DNA of 64,000 bases from Marinithermus hydrothermalis DSM 14884 (GCF_000195335.1 NC_015387.1:1918001-1982000); one strand, 5' to 3'; counted from the stretch's first letter, positions 14,487 through 25,310 are shown. Numbers and translations are program-made. Notes: generated by a model from the sequence alone, not told the origin.

Positions 14487-15913
14487 CCGCCCGCACCCTA
14501 AAGGCCGCCGCGCTGGCCGTAGCCCTGGCCGTTCCCGCGCTCGCCGCGCCCCCCGGCGTGCCCCCGGACTGGCCGGACCCGTTCGCGATGCGCTTTGACC
14601 CGATCGCGTTCACCCCCCCCGAACCCCAGCGCTTCGAGCTCCCGAACGGCATCGTGGTGTATTTGCTCGAGGACCACACGCTGCCCCTGGTGGAGGGGGT
14701 GGCGTACGTGCGGGCCTCGAGCCTCCTGGACCCCCCCGACAAGGTCGGGCTCGCCGCGCTCACCGCGGACCAGATGCGCGCGGGCGGGGCCGGGGACCGC
14801 GCACCGGCCGCGCTCGACGAGGCCCTCGAGTTCCTGGCCGCGACCGTGGAGGCCTCGGCCAACCCCTTCTTCGCGGAGGTGCGGTTCAACACCCTGAGCG
14901 ATCAGCTGCCCGAGGTTCTCGAGATCTTCGCGGACGTGCTGATGCGCCCCCGGTTCGACCCCGAACGGCTGGAGGTCGCGCGCGGGCGGATGCTGGAAGC
15001 GATCCGGCGGCAGAACGACGACCCGGTCCAGCTCGCCGTGCGGGAGTTCTTCAAGCGCCTCGCCTCCGGCCACCCCGCGGGCAACACCCCCACCGAAGCC
15101 ACGGTGCAGGCCATCACCCGCGCGGACCTGGTGGCCTTCCACGAACGGTTCTACAAACCGAACGCGACGATCCTGGCCCTGAGCGGGGACTTCGACAGCG
15201 AGGCCGTGCTCGATGCGCTCGAGGCGACCTTCGCGGACTGGAAGCCCGCAGCGATCGAGTACCCGGAGATCCCCCCCTTCAACCCGCGCCCCCAGCCCAA
15301 GGTGTACCACGTGCCCAAGCAGCTCGCGCAGAGCGTCATCCTGATCGGGCACCCGAGCGTGTACGCCTACACGCCCGCGTACAACGTGCTGGACGTCGCG
15401 AACGGGATCCTGGGCGGCTCGGGGTTCTCGAGCCGCATCGTGACCGAGATCCGCACCAAGCGCGGCCTAGCGTACGCCACCGGCAGCTCGCTCACGCAGG
15501 GCTTCACCTTCCCCGGGTTCTTCTTCGCCTTCTCCATCTCCCGCGCCGACCGAACCGGCGAGGTGATCGAGCTCATGCTCCAGGAGATCCGCCGGATCCG
15601 AGAGGAAGGCGTGAGCGCGGAGGAGCTCGAGCGCCAGCGCAGCATCATCCTGAACCGCGCGGTCTTCCGCTTCACCTCCCCGCACGCCGTCGCGCAACGC
15701 ACGGCGCGGGCGGAGCTTTTGGGGCTCGAGCCGGGGTACTACGAGCGGTACCTCGAGCGGGTGCAGACGGTCACGCCTGAGGAGGTGCAGGCCGTCGCGC
15801 AGGCGGAGCTGCGCCCCGAGGAGGTGATCATCCTGGTGGTGGGGGACGCGGCGTTGTTCGACCGGCCCCTGGAGGCGTTCGGGGAGGTGGAGGTCATCCA
15901 GCCCGACGAGTGA
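14483..15913 (+). CDS. M16-family partner subunit lacking the zinc motif, exported
   Basis: A 476-residue protein from GTG 14483 with a signal peptide (ALAVALAVPALAAPPG). Where M16 enzymes have HxxEH this protein has ALTADQMRAGGAG, so it cannot bind zinc. It keeps the R/Y substrate-contact motif TEIRTKRGLAYATGSS in the C-terminal domain. This matches the regulatory member of heterodimeric M16 pairs, with the preceding gene as catalytic partner. Translation is coupled through the 4-nt overlap. Confidence 0.9.
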   Translation: MTARTLKAAALAVALAVPALAAPPGVPPDWPDPFAMRFDPIAFTPPEPQRFELPNGIVVYLLEDHTLPLVEGVAYVRASSLLDPPDKVGLAALTADQMRAGGAGDRAPAALDEALEFLAATVEASANPFFAEVRFNTLSDQLPEVLEIFADVLMRPRFDPERLEVARGRMLEAIRRQNDDPVQLAVREFFKRLASGHPAGNTPTEATVQAITRADLVAFHERFYKPNATILALSGDFDSEAVLDALEATFADWKPAAIEYPEIPPFNPRPQPKVYHVPKQLAQSVILIGHPSVYAYTPAYNVLDVANGILGGSGFSSRIVTEIRTKRGLAYATGSSLTQGFTFPGFFFAFSISRADRTGEVIELMLQEIRRIREEGVSAEELERQRSIILNRAVFRFTSPHAVAQRTARAELLGLEPGYYERYLERVQTVTPEEVQAVAQAELRPEEVIILVVGDAALFDRPLEAFGEVEVIQPDE

Positions 15914-15935
15914 AACGGCTCGGAAAGGACACCGT

Positions 15936-17444
15936 ATGCACGAGGAAAAGGAGTTGCGGGAGCGTTCCGCCCCGATTGAGCTGGCTCCGGACGCGTTCCG
16001 CGCATTAGGGCACCGGCTTGTGGACGAGATCGCGGACTTCCTGGTTTCGCTGGCGGACCGGCCCGTGACGCCCGCCGACCCGCCGCAGGCGGTGTGGGCG
16101 GCGGTGGGGGAACGGAACCTGCCCGAGACGGGCCAGCCGCCCGGCGTGCTCCTGGATCGGGCGGCCCGCCTGCTCTTCCAGCACTCGCTGCTGAACGGCC
16201 ACCCCCGGTTCTGGGGGTACATCATCGGGGCTCCCGCACCCATCGGGGCCCTCGCGGACTGCCTGGCCGCCGCCGTGAACCCGAACTGCGGGGGGTGGGA
16301 TCTCGCGCCCGTCGCGAGCGCGATCGAAGCCCAAACCGTGCGGTGGATCGCCCAGCTCGTGGGGTACCCCGAGGACACCGGGGGGCTCCTCGTGAGCGGG
16401 GGGAATATGGCGAACTTCATCGGGTTCCTCGCCGCGCGGCGCGCCAAGGCCCCCTGGGACGTGCGGCAGCAGGGCATGAACGCGCCGGGCGCGCCGCCGC
16501 TACGGGTGTACGCCTCCACGGAAACGCACACCTGGATCCAGAAAGCCGCGGACCTCTTCGGCTTGGGGACCGACGCGATCCGCCAGGTCCCCACGGACGC
16601 CGCGCACCGCATGGACCCCGCCGCGCTTAACCGCCGCATCCAGGAGGACCGCAAGGCCGGGGCCTGCCCGTTTCTGGTGGTGGGCACCGCCGGCACGGTC
16701 AGTACCGGCGCGGTGGATCCCCTCCCCGAGCTTGCCGCGGTCTGCCAGGAGCACAACCTGTGGTTCCACGTGGACGGCGCGTACGGGGCCCCCGCCGCGT
16801 GCGCGCCCGAGGCCCCAGCGGACCTTGCGGGTCTCGCCCTCGCGGATTCGGTCGCGATCGATCCGCACAAGTGGCTGTACGTCCCCGTAGAGGCCGGGTG
16901 CGTCCTGGTAAAGCACCCCGACGCCCTCCGGGACACCTTCAGTTACCGCCCCCCGTACTACCACCTCGACCCGGACGAGGCCGTGATCCACTACTATGAG
17001 CACGGCCCCCAGAACTCCCGCGGCTTCCGCGCCCTCAAGGTCTGGCTCGCCCTGCAGCAAGCGGGCCGGGAAGGGTACCGGCGCATGATCCAGGAGGACA
17101 CGCGCCTCGCGCGCGCCCTGTACCGGCTCGCCGACGCCCACCCCGAGCTCGAGGCGGGCACGCACAACCTCAGCATCACCACCTTCCGCTTCGTGCCCGC
17201 GGACCTCGAGGTGGGCACGCCCCGCGTGGAGGCGTACCTGAACACGCTGAACGAGGCGATCTTGGACCGCGTGAAGCGAAGCGGTGCGGCGTACATCTCG
17301 AACGCGGTGCTCGCGGAACGGTTCGTGCTCCGGGCGTGCGTGGTAAACTTCCGCACGACGCTGGGGGACCTCGAGGCGCTCGTGGCGCTGGTGGTGCGGC
17401 TCGGGCGGGAGCTCGACGCCGCGCTGCGCCCCGCGGCGCTGTGA
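15936..17444 (+). CDS. Group II PLP-dependent amino acid decarboxylase
   Basis: A 502-residue cytosolic enzyme from ATG 15936 (AAAGGA upstream). Motifs of the aromatic amino acid / glutamate decarboxylase superfamily are clear: GHPRFWGYI near the N-terminus, VSGGNMANFIGFLAAR for phosphate binding, WFHVDGAYGAPAACAP with the cofactor-binding Asp, and AIDPHKWLYVP with the Schiff-base Lys312 after His311. It would decarboxylate an L-amino acid to the amine plus CO2. The substrate cannot be fixed from the sequence; tyrosine/tryptophan or aspartate-type activities exist in this family. It follows the M16 pair by 22 bp, possibly co-transcribed, and precedes an AbrB-family membrane protein. Confidence 0.88.
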   Translation: MHEEKELRERSAPIELAPDAFRALGHRLVDEIADFLVSLADRPVTPADPPQAVWAAVGERNLPETGQPPGVLLDRAARLLFQHSLLNGHPRFWGYIIGAPAPIGALADCLAAAVNPNCGGWDLAPVASAIEAQTVRWIAQLVGYPEDTGGLLVSGGNMANFIGFLAARRAKAPWDVRQQGMNAPGAPPLRVYASTETHTWIQKAADLFGLGTDAIRQVPTDAAHRMDPAALNRRIQEDRKAGACPFLVVGTAGTVSTGAVDPLPELAAVCQEHNLWFHVDGAYGAPAACAPEAPADLAGLALADSVAIDPHKWLYVPVEAGCVLVKHPDALRDTFSYRPPYYHLDPDEAVIHYYEHGPQNSRGFRALKVWLALQQAGREGYRRMIQEDTRLARALYRLADAHPELEAGTHNLSITTFRFVPADLEVGTPRVEAYLNTLNEAILDRVKRSGAAYISNAVLAERFVLRACVVNFRTTLGDLEALVALVVRLGRELDAALRPAAL

Positions 17445-17456
17445 CAGAATAACCCC

Positions 17457-17954
17457 ATGACGCACCTGGTGTACGCGGCCTTGTGGGGCGTCGCGGGGGG
17501 GCTCCTCGCGATGCGGCTTCAGTTCCCGGGCGGCGCGGTGGTGGGCGCCATGCTCGGCAGCGGCCTATACAACCTCCTCGCGCCCGTGCGGGCCGTGGCC
17601 CCTCCCGCCCTGGAGACCGGCGTGCAGATCGCGGTGGGGATCGTGGTGGGCCTGTCCTTCAACCGCGAGCTCCTCGCCGTGGCGCGCGCCCTCCTGCCGT
17701 GGGCGCTCCTCGGCACCCTCGCTTTCTTAGGGCTCGGGGTGCTCCTGGCCTTCGCCGCGGCGCGTTTCGGCGGGATCACGCTCGTCACGGGGCTCTTCGG
17801 CTTCTCCCCGGGCGGGATCAGCGGCATGGCGGTCCTGGCGGGCACCGAGGGCGCGAACCCCGCGGCGGTCGCGCTGTTCCACTTCGTCCGCGTGGTCGCC
17901 CTCTTCATCCTGGTGCCGCTCCTGGCCCGGCTCATCGCGCGCCTCGGGGTATAA
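17457..17954 (+). CDS. AbrB-family (COG3180) membrane protein, single-repeat form
   Basis: A 165-residue hydrophobic protein with about five membrane segments. The motif LQFPGGAVVGAMLGSGLYNLL and the later GLFGFSPGGISGMAVLA are the AbrB-duplication signatures of the putative ammonia-monooxygenase-like / transporter family. Full-length members have two such units (about 350 residues); this is a half-size protein that would dimerise. The GISGM loop is intact. CAGAAT at 17445-17450 lies 6 nt before the ATG and may be the -10 of a leaderless message. The next gene's -10 overlaps its stop codon. The transported substrate is unknown. Confidence 0.8.
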   Translation: MTHLVYAALWGVAGGLLAMRLQFPGGAVVGAMLGSGLYNLLAPVRAVAPPALETGVQIAVGIVVGLSFNRELLAVARALLPWALLGTLAFLGLGVLLAFAAARFGGITLVTGLFGFSPGGISGMAVLAGTEGANPAAVALFHFVRVVALFILVPLLARLIARLGV

Positions 17955-17956
17955 TG
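17951..17956 (+). promoter_or_regulatory. -10 box before lutA
   Basis: A perfect TATAAT overlaps the stop of the upstream gene and lies 8 nt before the lutA ATG, allowing an almost leaderless lutAB message. Confidence 0.55.
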
Positions 17957-17964
17957 GCCCCCAC

Positions 17965-18690
17965 ATGCGCGTAGCGTTGTTCGTGACCTGCTTGGGCGAC
18001 CAGTTCTTCGCCGAGGCCGCGGCGGACGCGGTGCGGCTCCTCCGGGCGCTGGGGGTGGAGGTGGACTTCCCGCGGGACCAGACCTGCTGCGGCCAACCCG
18101 CCTACAACGCCGGGTACCGCCGCGAGGCCCTCCAGATGGCCCGCCACACGCTGCGGGTCTTTGAGCACGCGGAGTACGTGGTCCTGCCCTCCGGGAGCTG
18201 CACCGCCACGCTGCGGGCCTTCTACCCCGAGCTGCTCCGGGAGGACGCCTCCGCCTACCGCGCGGCCACGGACCTCGCCCAGCGCACCTACGAGCTCAGC
18301 GAGTTCATCGTGCGGGTCCTCGGCGTCACCGAGCTCGGGAAGGGCCTCGAGGGTCGCCGCGTCGCGTACCATCACGGGTGCCACGCCCTGAGGGAGCTCG
18401 GCCTGCGCGAGGAGCCCCTGACCCTGCTGCGCAACGCCGGGGCCGAGCTCGTGGACTGGGAGGCCGCGGAGGAGTGCTGCGGGTTCGGGGGGCTGTTCTC
18501 CGTGAAGCTCCCGGAGGTCTCCCTCGCGATGGCCGACCGCAAGCTGGATACCCTGCCCGCGCCCGACCTCCTCACCTCGGCGGACGGCGGTTGTTTGCTG
18601 CACCTCGCCGGTCGCCTCGAGCACCGCGGCCGGTCCGTTCCCGTCCAGCCCCTCGCGAGCGTCTTGTGGGAGGCCCACCGTGGAGGTTAA
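17965..18690 (+). CDS. lutA: LutA-type Fe-S subunit of lactate oxidation
   Basis: A 241-residue protein with two Cys-rich CCG-domain repeats: RDQTCCGQPAYNAG and a second set HHGCHALREL...AEECCGFGGLFSVK. These bind Fe-S clusters and are typical of LutA/YkgE, which with LutB and LutC oxidises L-lactate to pyruvate. It overlaps the lutB GTG by 11 nt, so the two are translated together. The next genes are lutB, a flavoprotein and lutC, all rightward. Confidence 0.93.
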   Translation: MRVALFVTCLGDQFFAEAAADAVRLLRALGVEVDFPRDQTCCGQPAYNAGYRREALQMARHTLRVFEHAEYVVLPSGSCTATLRAFYPELLREDASAYRAATDLAQRTYELSEFIVRVLGVTELGKGLEGRRVAYHHGCHALRELGLREEPLTLLRNAGAELVDWEAAEECCGFGGLFSVKLPEVSLAMADRKLDTLPAPDLLTSADGGCLLHLAGRLEHRGRSVPVQPLASVLWEAHRGG

Positions 18691-20071
18691 GAGCCAGCAG
18701 TACCCCGAACTCGCCCGGAAGATCCTCCGCCAAACCCCCCAGGTGCGCGAGGCCGTGACGCGGGCCGCGCTGCACTTCGACCACAACCGCCAAACCGCCT
18801 ACGCCGAGATCGACGCGGCCTTCTGGCGGCAGTGGGCCGAGGCGGTGAAGAACCACGTCCTCACCCACCTCGACCACTACCTCGAGCTCGCCGAGCAGCG
18901 CCTCGCGGCCCGCGGGGTGCGCGTGCACTGGGCGGAGACCGCGGAGGACGCGCGCCGCGTGCTGCGCGAGCTCGTGCGCGCGCACGGGGTGAAGCGCGCC
19001 GTGAAGGCCAAGAGCATGCTCTCCGAGGAGCTCGGGGTGAACCCGGCCCTGGAGGCTCTGGGCGTGGAGGTGTTCGAGACCGACCTGGGGGAGTACATCA
19101 TCCAGCTCGCGGGCGAACCCCCCAGCCACATCGTGGGCCCCGCGATCCACCGGAACCTCGAGGAGATCCGGCGGCTCTTCCACGAGCGGCTCGGCACGCC
19201 TTTGGACGCCGAACCGGACGCGCTCGCGCGCGAGGCGCGCCGGGTGCTGCGCGAGGCGTTCCTGTCGGCGGAGATGGGCGTCAGCGGGGCGAACTTCCTC
19301 GTGGCGGAGACGGGCACCATCGCCCTGATCGAGAACGAGGGGAATATCCGCCTCACCACCTCCCTCCCCAAGGTGCACGTGGCCCTGGTGGGGATCGAGA
19401 AGCTCCTCCCGAGCCTCGCGGACCTCGCGGTCTTCCTGCAGCTCACCGCGCGCGCCGCGACCGGCCAGCGGATCGGCACCTTCGTCTCCCTGATCCAAGG
19501 GCCGCGCACCGAGGCGGAACCCGACGGCCCCGAGGAGGTGCACGTCGTGCTCGTGGATAACGGCCGCAGCGCCCTCCTCGCGGACCCCGAGGCGTGGGAG
19601 GTGCTGCGTTGCGTGCGGTGCGGCGCGTGCCTGAACGCCTGCCCCGTCTACCGCCAGACGGGCGGGCACGCGTACGGCTGGGTGTACTCCGGACCGATCG
19701 GCGCGGTGCTCGACCCGGGCCTTTTGGGCCTCGAGGCTACCCTGCCGTTGCCGTTCGCGTCCAGCCTGTGCGGCGCGTGCTTTGAGGTTTGTCCGGTGCG
19801 CATCCCCATCCCGAAGCTGCTGGTGACCTGGCGGCAGCGCGCGGTCGCCGCGGGGCTCGCCTCCAGGCCGGAGGCCGGCGCGGTGCGCGCGTACGCCGAG
19901 GTCATGACCCGGCCCGAGCTGTACCGGTTGTTCAGCAAGGCTTTGCGGGTCTTCCCCGGGGCGCTGGAACACCCGGTGCTTCCGGTGGTCCGGGCCTGGC
20001 GGGCGGGACGCTCCGGGCTTAAACCGAGCCCTAAGAGCTTCCGGGAGCTTTGGGAAGAGGGAGCGGTGTAG
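18680..20071 (+). CDS. lutB: LutB-type Fe-S protein of lactate oxidation
   Basis: A 463-residue protein from GTG 18680 (GGAGG region inside lutA). It contains the LUD domain (about 70-300, with AETGTIALIENEGN) and a C-terminal ferredoxin-like pair of 4Fe-4S motifs, CVRCGACLNACP and CGACFEVCP, the hallmark of LutB/YkgF. It partners LutA and LutC in L-lactate dehydrogenase activity feeding electrons to the respiratory chain. The length is normal for the family. Confidence 0.95.
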   Translation: MEVKSQQYPELARKILRQTPQVREAVTRAALHFDHNRQTAYAEIDAAFWRQWAEAVKNHVLTHLDHYLELAEQRLAARGVRVHWAETAEDARRVLRELVRAHGVKRAVKAKSMLSEELGVNPALEALGVEVFETDLGEYIIQLAGEPPSHIVGPAIHRNLEEIRRLFHERLGTPLDAEPDALAREARRVLREAFLSAEMGVSGANFLVAETGTIALIENEGNIRLTTSLPKVHVALVGIEKLLPSLADLAVFLQLTARAATGQRIGTFVSLIQGPRTEAEPDGPEEVHVVLVDNGRSALLADPEAWEVLRCVRCGACLNACPVYRQTGGHAYGWVYSGPIGAVLDPGLLGLEATLPLPFASSLCGACFEVCPVRIPIPKLLVTWRQRAVAAGLASRPEAGAVRAYAEVMTRPELYRLFSKALRVFPGALEHPVLPVVRAWRAGRSGLKPSPKSFRELWEEGAV

Positions 20072-20093
20072 CCCCACCCGTGCTATACTCGAG

Positions 20094-20250
20094 GGGTTCC
20101 GCAGGGTTTGGGCCGCCCTACCGCGTGCCGGCGTGCACGCTGCGGGAAGCCGTTGCCTTTCAGGGATTCCTTGAGACAGCGAAGCGCGTCCCGCCACGAC
20201 GCCGGTCGGGGGGGCGGGAGCTTGCGCGGAACGGATTGGGAGCATGCGCA
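20094..20250 (+). promoter_or_regulatory. -10 box and about 150-nt leader before the flavoprotein gene
   Basis: TATACT (20094-20099) could start a leader of about 145 nt. The leader contains self-complementary arms such as CCGCA/TGCGG, but I recognise no riboswitch. Confidence 0.35.
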
Positions 20251-21645
20251 ATGGAAAAGCACACATTGAACGAAACGGCATTCCAGGCGCTGGCAGCGGG
20301 GTTCCGTGGCCACCTCATCCGGCCGGAGGACCCGGCGTACGAGGAGGCCCACCGGGTCTATAACGCCATGATCGACAAGCACCCGGCCCTAATCGCCCGC
20401 GCCGCGGACGTGGCCGACGTGATCCGCACCGTGAACTTCGCTCGGGAGGAAGGGCTGCTCCTCGCGGTGCGGGGCGGCGGGCATAACGGCGGAGGGCTCG
20501 GCACGTGCGACGACGGGGTGGTGCTCGACCTCTCGGGGATGAAGGGCGTCCGCGTGGACCCCGAGGCGCGCACCGCCCGGGTCGCGGGCGGGTGCACGTG
20601 GGGGGAGGTGGACCACGCCACCCACGCCTTCGGGCTCGCGACCCCCGCAGGCATCATCTCCACCACTGGCGTGGGGGGGCTCACGCTGGGGGGCGGGCTG
20701 GGCCACTTGACGCGCCGCTACGGGCTCACCATCGACAACCTGCTCGAGGTGGACATGGTGCTGGCGGACGGGAGCTTCGTCACGGCGAACGAGGCCACGC
20801 ACCCCGACCTGTTCTGGGCGGTGCGGGGCGGCGGGGGGAATTTCGGCGTGGTGACCTCCTTCTTGTTCCGCTTGCACCCGGTGGACACCGTCGTGGCGGG
20901 CCCTACCCTTTGGGAGATGGACCAGGCGGAGGCGGTGCTCCGCTGGTACCGCGAGTTCATTCCTCAAGCGCCGGAGGACCTGAACGGGTTCTTCGCCTTC
21001 CTCACGGTGCCTCCGGGACCGCCCTTCCCGGAGGCGCTGCACCACCGGAAGATGTGCGGCGTGGTCTGGTGCTACACGGGACCTAAGGAGGAGGCGGACG
21101 CGGTCTTCGCCCCGATCCGGGCCTTCGGCCCCCCGGCCCTGGACGGGACCCACGAAGTGCCGTACCCCGCCCTGCAAAGCGCCTTCGACGGGCTGTACCC
21201 GCCGGGATTGCAGTGGTACTGGCGCGCGGACTTCGTGCGGGAGCTTTCCGACGAGGCCGTCGCGCGGCACGCCCAGCACGGGGCCGCGATGCCCACCCCG
21301 CTCTCCACCATGCACCTCTACCCCATCGACGGCGCGGTGCACCGGGTGGCCCCGGACGCGACGGCGTTCAGCTACCGGGACGCGCGCTGGGCCGAGGTGA
21401 TCGTGGGGGTGGACCCCGCTCCGGCGAACGCCGGGCGGATCAAGGACTGGACCGTGCGGTACTGGGAGGCGCTGCACCCGTACTCGGCCGGAGGAGCCTA
21501 CGTGAACTTCATGATGGAGGAGGGCCAGGAGCGGGTCCAGGCCACCTACCGGGACAACTACGAGCGCTTGGTGCGGGTGAAGCAGCGGTACGACCCCCAT
21601 AACCTCTTCCGGGTCAACCAGAACATCCGGCCTGTCTCGGCCTAG
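20251..21645 (+). CDS. FAD-linked oxidoreductase of the berberine-bridge (VAO/BBE) family
   Basis: A 464-residue enzyme from ATG 20251 (GATTGGGAG upstream); the longer frame reaching 20050 overlaps lutB and is not used. The FAD_binding_4 domain shows LLLAVRGGGHNGGGLGTCDDG, whose His probably carries the flavin covalently, and GVGGLTLGGGLGHLTRRYGLTIDNLLEVDMVLADG. The second covalent Cys of berberine bridge enzyme (in GxCxxVGxGG) is absent: the matching site reads ISTTGVGG. The C-terminus has the BBE signature YVNFMMEEGQERVQATY...NLFRVNQNIRP. It oxidises an unknown alcohol or sugar. It sits between lutB and lutC, which is unusual for a lut locus. Confidence 0.9.
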   Translation: MEKHTLNETAFQALAAGFRGHLIRPEDPAYEEAHRVYNAMIDKHPALIARAADVADVIRTVNFAREEGLLLAVRGGGHNGGGLGTCDDGVVLDLSGMKGVRVDPEARTARVAGGCTWGEVDHATHAFGLATPAGIISTTGVGGLTLGGGLGHLTRRYGLTIDNLLEVDMVLADGSFVTANEATHPDLFWAVRGGGGNFGVVTSFLFRLHPVDTVVAGPTLWEMDQAEAVLRWYREFIPQAPEDLNGFFAFLTVPPGPPFPEALHHRKMCGVVWCYTGPKEEADAVFAPIRAFGPPALDGTHEVPYPALQSAFDGLYPPGLQWYWRADFVRELSDEAVARHAQHGAAMPTPLSTMHLYPIDGAVHRVAPDATAFSYRDARWAEVIVGVDPAPANAGRIKDWTVRYWEALHPYSAGGAYVNFMMEEGQERVQATYRDNYERLVRVKQRYDPHNLFRVNQNIRPVSA

Positions 21646-21758
21646 GGTGAGGGAACCCAGGCGCTCCGGTGCGGTGCCGGAACGCTTGGGGGAACCCGCC
21701 CCGGGTCCGCTTCGGGGCCCGGGCGCGCCGGCGAAGCGCGTTGGGGGTGCGGCCGGCG

Positions 21759-21764
21759 TATACT
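21759..21764 (+). promoter_or_regulatory. -10 box before lutC
   Basis: TATACT lies 9 nt before the lutC ATG, so lutC may be transcribed separately from lutAB. Confidence 0.5.
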
Positions 21765-21773
21765 CGTAACCAA

Positions 21774-22346
21774 ATGAAAGAACGCATCCTAAGCCGCATC
21801 CGCCGCGCCCTCCAGCACCGTCCCAAGGCCGCGCACCCCGGGGCGTTCACCCCACCCGTACCGGACTCAAGCTCCCTCGAGCGGTTCGCCGCGCACCTCG
21901 AGGCCGCGGGGGGGGAGGTCGTGCGCTTCGCCTCGCTGGAGGAAGCCCAGGCCTGGCTCGCCGAATTCGCGCGGGCCTTCGACGGCGCGGCCGTGAGCCC
22001 GTTGGTACCCGAGGCGCTCCGCCCGGAGTTGCCCGAGGTGCCGCCCGAACGCGCGCCGCTCGCGGTCTCGCTGGCGCGCGCCGCGGTCGCGGAGACCGGC
22101 ACGCTCCTCCTGGATAGCCGCGAGGGCCGGCGCCTGCAGCTCCTGGCCCCGGTGCACCTGGTTTGGGTGCGGGCCCACGACGTGGTGGACACCCTCGGCG
22201 TGGCTCTCAAGGCCCTCGAGGGGGAGCTGCCCGCCGCGGTTGGGCTGCACTCCGGCCCCAGCAAGTCCGCGGACATCGGGCAGATCATGGTGCGCGGCGT
22301 GCACGGCCCCGGCCGGTTGATCGCGGGGGTCCTCGAGGCCGGGTAA
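21774..22346 (+). CDS. lutC: LutC-type LUD-domain protein
   Basis: A 190-residue protein from ATG 21774 ([14 protein letters not shown], the usual LutC opening). The upstream in-frame extension lies ahead of the -10 box and is not coding. The LUD domain motif [11 protein letters not shown] and the C-terminal [16 protein letters not shown] are characteristic of LutC/YkgG. It completes the lactate-utilisation complex with LutA and LutB encoded 1.7 kb upstream. Confidence 0.92.
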   Translation: MKERILSRIRRALQHRPKAAHPGAFTPPVPDSSSLERFAAHLEAAGGEVVRFASLEEAQAWLAEFARAFDGAAVSPLVPEALRPELPEVPPERAPLAVSLARAAVAETGTLLLDSREGRRLQLLAPVHLVWVRAHDVVDTLGVALKALEGELPAAVGLHSGPSKSADIGQIMVRGVHGPGRLIAGVLEAG

Positions 22347-22384
22347 ATCCGCTTCGCTCCACAGACACGCCCCCCTTTGGCCGC

Positions 22385-22390
22385 TACACT
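22385..22390 (+). promoter_or_regulatory. -10 box before the MoxR-like gene
   Basis: TACACT, 7 nt before the ATG at 22398; a leaderless-type arrangement. Confidence 0.45.
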
Positions 22391-22397
22391 AGAGGCA

Positions 22398-23807
<1,410 letters not shown>

Positions 23808-23815
23808 GAGGCCGC

Positions 23816-25042
23816 ATGAAGGTCCGGTACAGCAAGTACGAGGGGGGGCTCGAGCAGCTGGACCTGACCGAGGTGATGGACTGGTTGAAGGACTTCCTCC
23901 TGGACTCGGGGTTCAACGACCCCTTCAACCGGTACCACCCGGACCCCGAACGCCAGGCCACCCTCGAGGACCTGTACGACGCGCTGCTTCGGGCGCTGGC
24001 GGAACGCGACCTCATCCCCGAGGCGTGGCTCGAGGAGGCCGCCGAGGCCACGCGGCGCGAGGACAGCCGGTTGCACCGGGAGCTCGAGCGGCTCGTGCAG
24101 CGGCTGGAGGACGAGGGGTTCCTCCGCCGCCCGGACGCGGACCCCTCCCGGCCCGCGCCGGGGGAGGGGTTCCGGGGCGAGGCAGGCGCGGCGCGGTTCG
24201 AGCTCACGCAGAAGTCCATTGATTTCCTGGGGTTGCGGAGCCTGCGCGAGCTGATGGGGGGGCTGGGCCGGAACGCGCCCGGAATGCACGCCACGCGGCA
24301 CTACGCGACTGGGGTGGAGGCGAGCGGGGAGACCAAGGCCTACGAGTGGGGGGACCAGCTGAACCTGCACCTGCCCGAGACGCTCAAGCGCGTGCTGCCC
24401 AAGGGCCTCGAGCGCCTCAGCGAGGAGGACCTCGTGGTGGAGATGAGCGAGTACACCGCGGCGATGAGTACCGTGGTGCTGCTGGACTGCTCGCACTCGA
24501 TGATCCTGTACGGCGAGGACCGCTTCACGCCCGCCAAACGGGTGGCGCTCGCGCTGGCGCACTTGATCCGCACCCAGTACCCGGGGGATCAGGTGCGGTT
24601 CGTGGTGTTTCACGACACGGCGGAGGAGGTCCCGCTCGCGAAGCTGCCGATGGTGCAGGTGGGGCCGTACCACACGAACACCGCGGAAGGGTTGCGGCTC
24701 GCCCGCAAGATCCTGCGGCGCATGGGGGGGGAGATGCGGCAGGTGATCATGATCACGGACGGGAAGCCCTCCGCGCTCACCCTGCCGTCCGGGCAGATCT
24801 ATAAGAACGCCTGGGGGCTCGACCCCATGATCCTCGCGGAGACCTTGAAGGAAGTGAGCGCCGCGCGGCGCGAGGGGATCCCCATCCACACCTTCATGCT
24901 CGCGCGGGAGCCCGAGCTGGTCGCGTTCGTACGCAAGATCACGCGCATCACTCGGGGCAAGGCGTACTTCACCACGCCGCGCAACATCGGCCGGTACGTG
25001 CTGATGGACTTCCTGAACAAGAAGGTGCGCCGAGTGAACTAG
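23816..25042 (+). CDS. von Willebrand factor A domain protein, MoxR partner
   Basis: A 408-residue protein from ATG 23816 (AGGAGG 5 nt upstream). The N-terminal half is helical and acidic. The vWA domain starts around residue 215 with [20 protein letters not shown], an intact MIDAS motif DxSxS variant (D-C-S-H-S), followed by a Thr in the YHTNTAEGL loop and by [10 protein letters not shown]. It binds divalent metal and is expected to couple to the upstream ATPase. The long reading frame that extends upstream to 22163 in the same frame is out of frame with the ATPase gene and is not real. Confidence 0.9.
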   Translation: MKVRYSKYEGGLEQLDLTEVMDWLKDFLLDSGFNDPFNRYHPDPERQATLEDLYDALLRALAERDLIPEAWLEEAAEATRREDSRLHRELERLVQRLEDEGFLRRPDADPSRPAPGEGFRGEAGAARFELTQKSIDFLGLRSLRELMGGLGRNAPGMHATRHYATGVEASGETKAYEWGDQLNLHLPETLKRVLPKGLERLSEEDLVVEMSEYTAAMSTVVLLDCSHSMILYGEDRFTPAKRVALALAHLIRTQYPGDQVRFVVFHDTAEEVPLAKLPMVQVGPYHTNTAEGLRLARKILRRMGGEMRQVIMITDGKPSALTLPSGQIYKNAWGLDPMILAETLKEVSAARREGIPIHTFMLAREPELVAFVRKITRITRGKAYFTTPRNIGRYVLMDFLNKKVRRVN

Positions 25043-25045
25043 GGG

Positions 25046-25285
25046 GTGGACGTGCGCAGGATCGGGTTGGTGCTCCGGTTATCCCTGGCGTTGGAGGGGT
25101 TGGCGGAACGCGTGCGCCCGCGGTTTAGGCCGGTCCTCCACCAGTTCCGGCGCTACGACGAGGTGCGCGCGCCGCTGGACCTCGAGACGCCGTACTACCC
25201 GGCCCAGGGCGAGCACGGGTACGTTCTGATCCCGAAGGACCGCTACATGGCGGAGGTCGAGAGCCTACTCTCGGAAACTATTTAA
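25046..25285 (+). CDS. Small conserved-looking protein after the vWA gene
   Basis: A 79-residue product from GTG 25046, only 3 nt after the vWA stop, which suggests co-translation. It has an amphipathic basic N-terminal helix (IGLVLRLSLALEGLAERVRPRF) and a C-terminal part with YVLIPKDRYMAEVESLLSETI. No known domain is recognised; a role with the MoxR/vWA pair is inferred from spacing only. Confidence 0.6.
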   Translation: MDVRRIGLVLRLSLALEGLAERVRPRFRPVLHQFRRYDEVRAPLDLETPYYPAQGEHGYVLIPKDRYMAEVESLLSETI

Positions 25286-25304
25286 ACTCAATCCACGCAG
25301 TCGC

Positions 25305-25310
25305 TATACT
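25305..25310 (+). promoter_or_regulatory. -10 box before tenA
   Basis: TATACT, 8 nt before the ATG at 25319. No TPP riboswitch is visible in the short upstream region. Confidence 0.45.

Noticed and set aside
20094-20250. T-box or other riboswitch in the flavoprotein leader
   Set aside because: Only short self-complementary arms are visible; no conserved motif of a known class.
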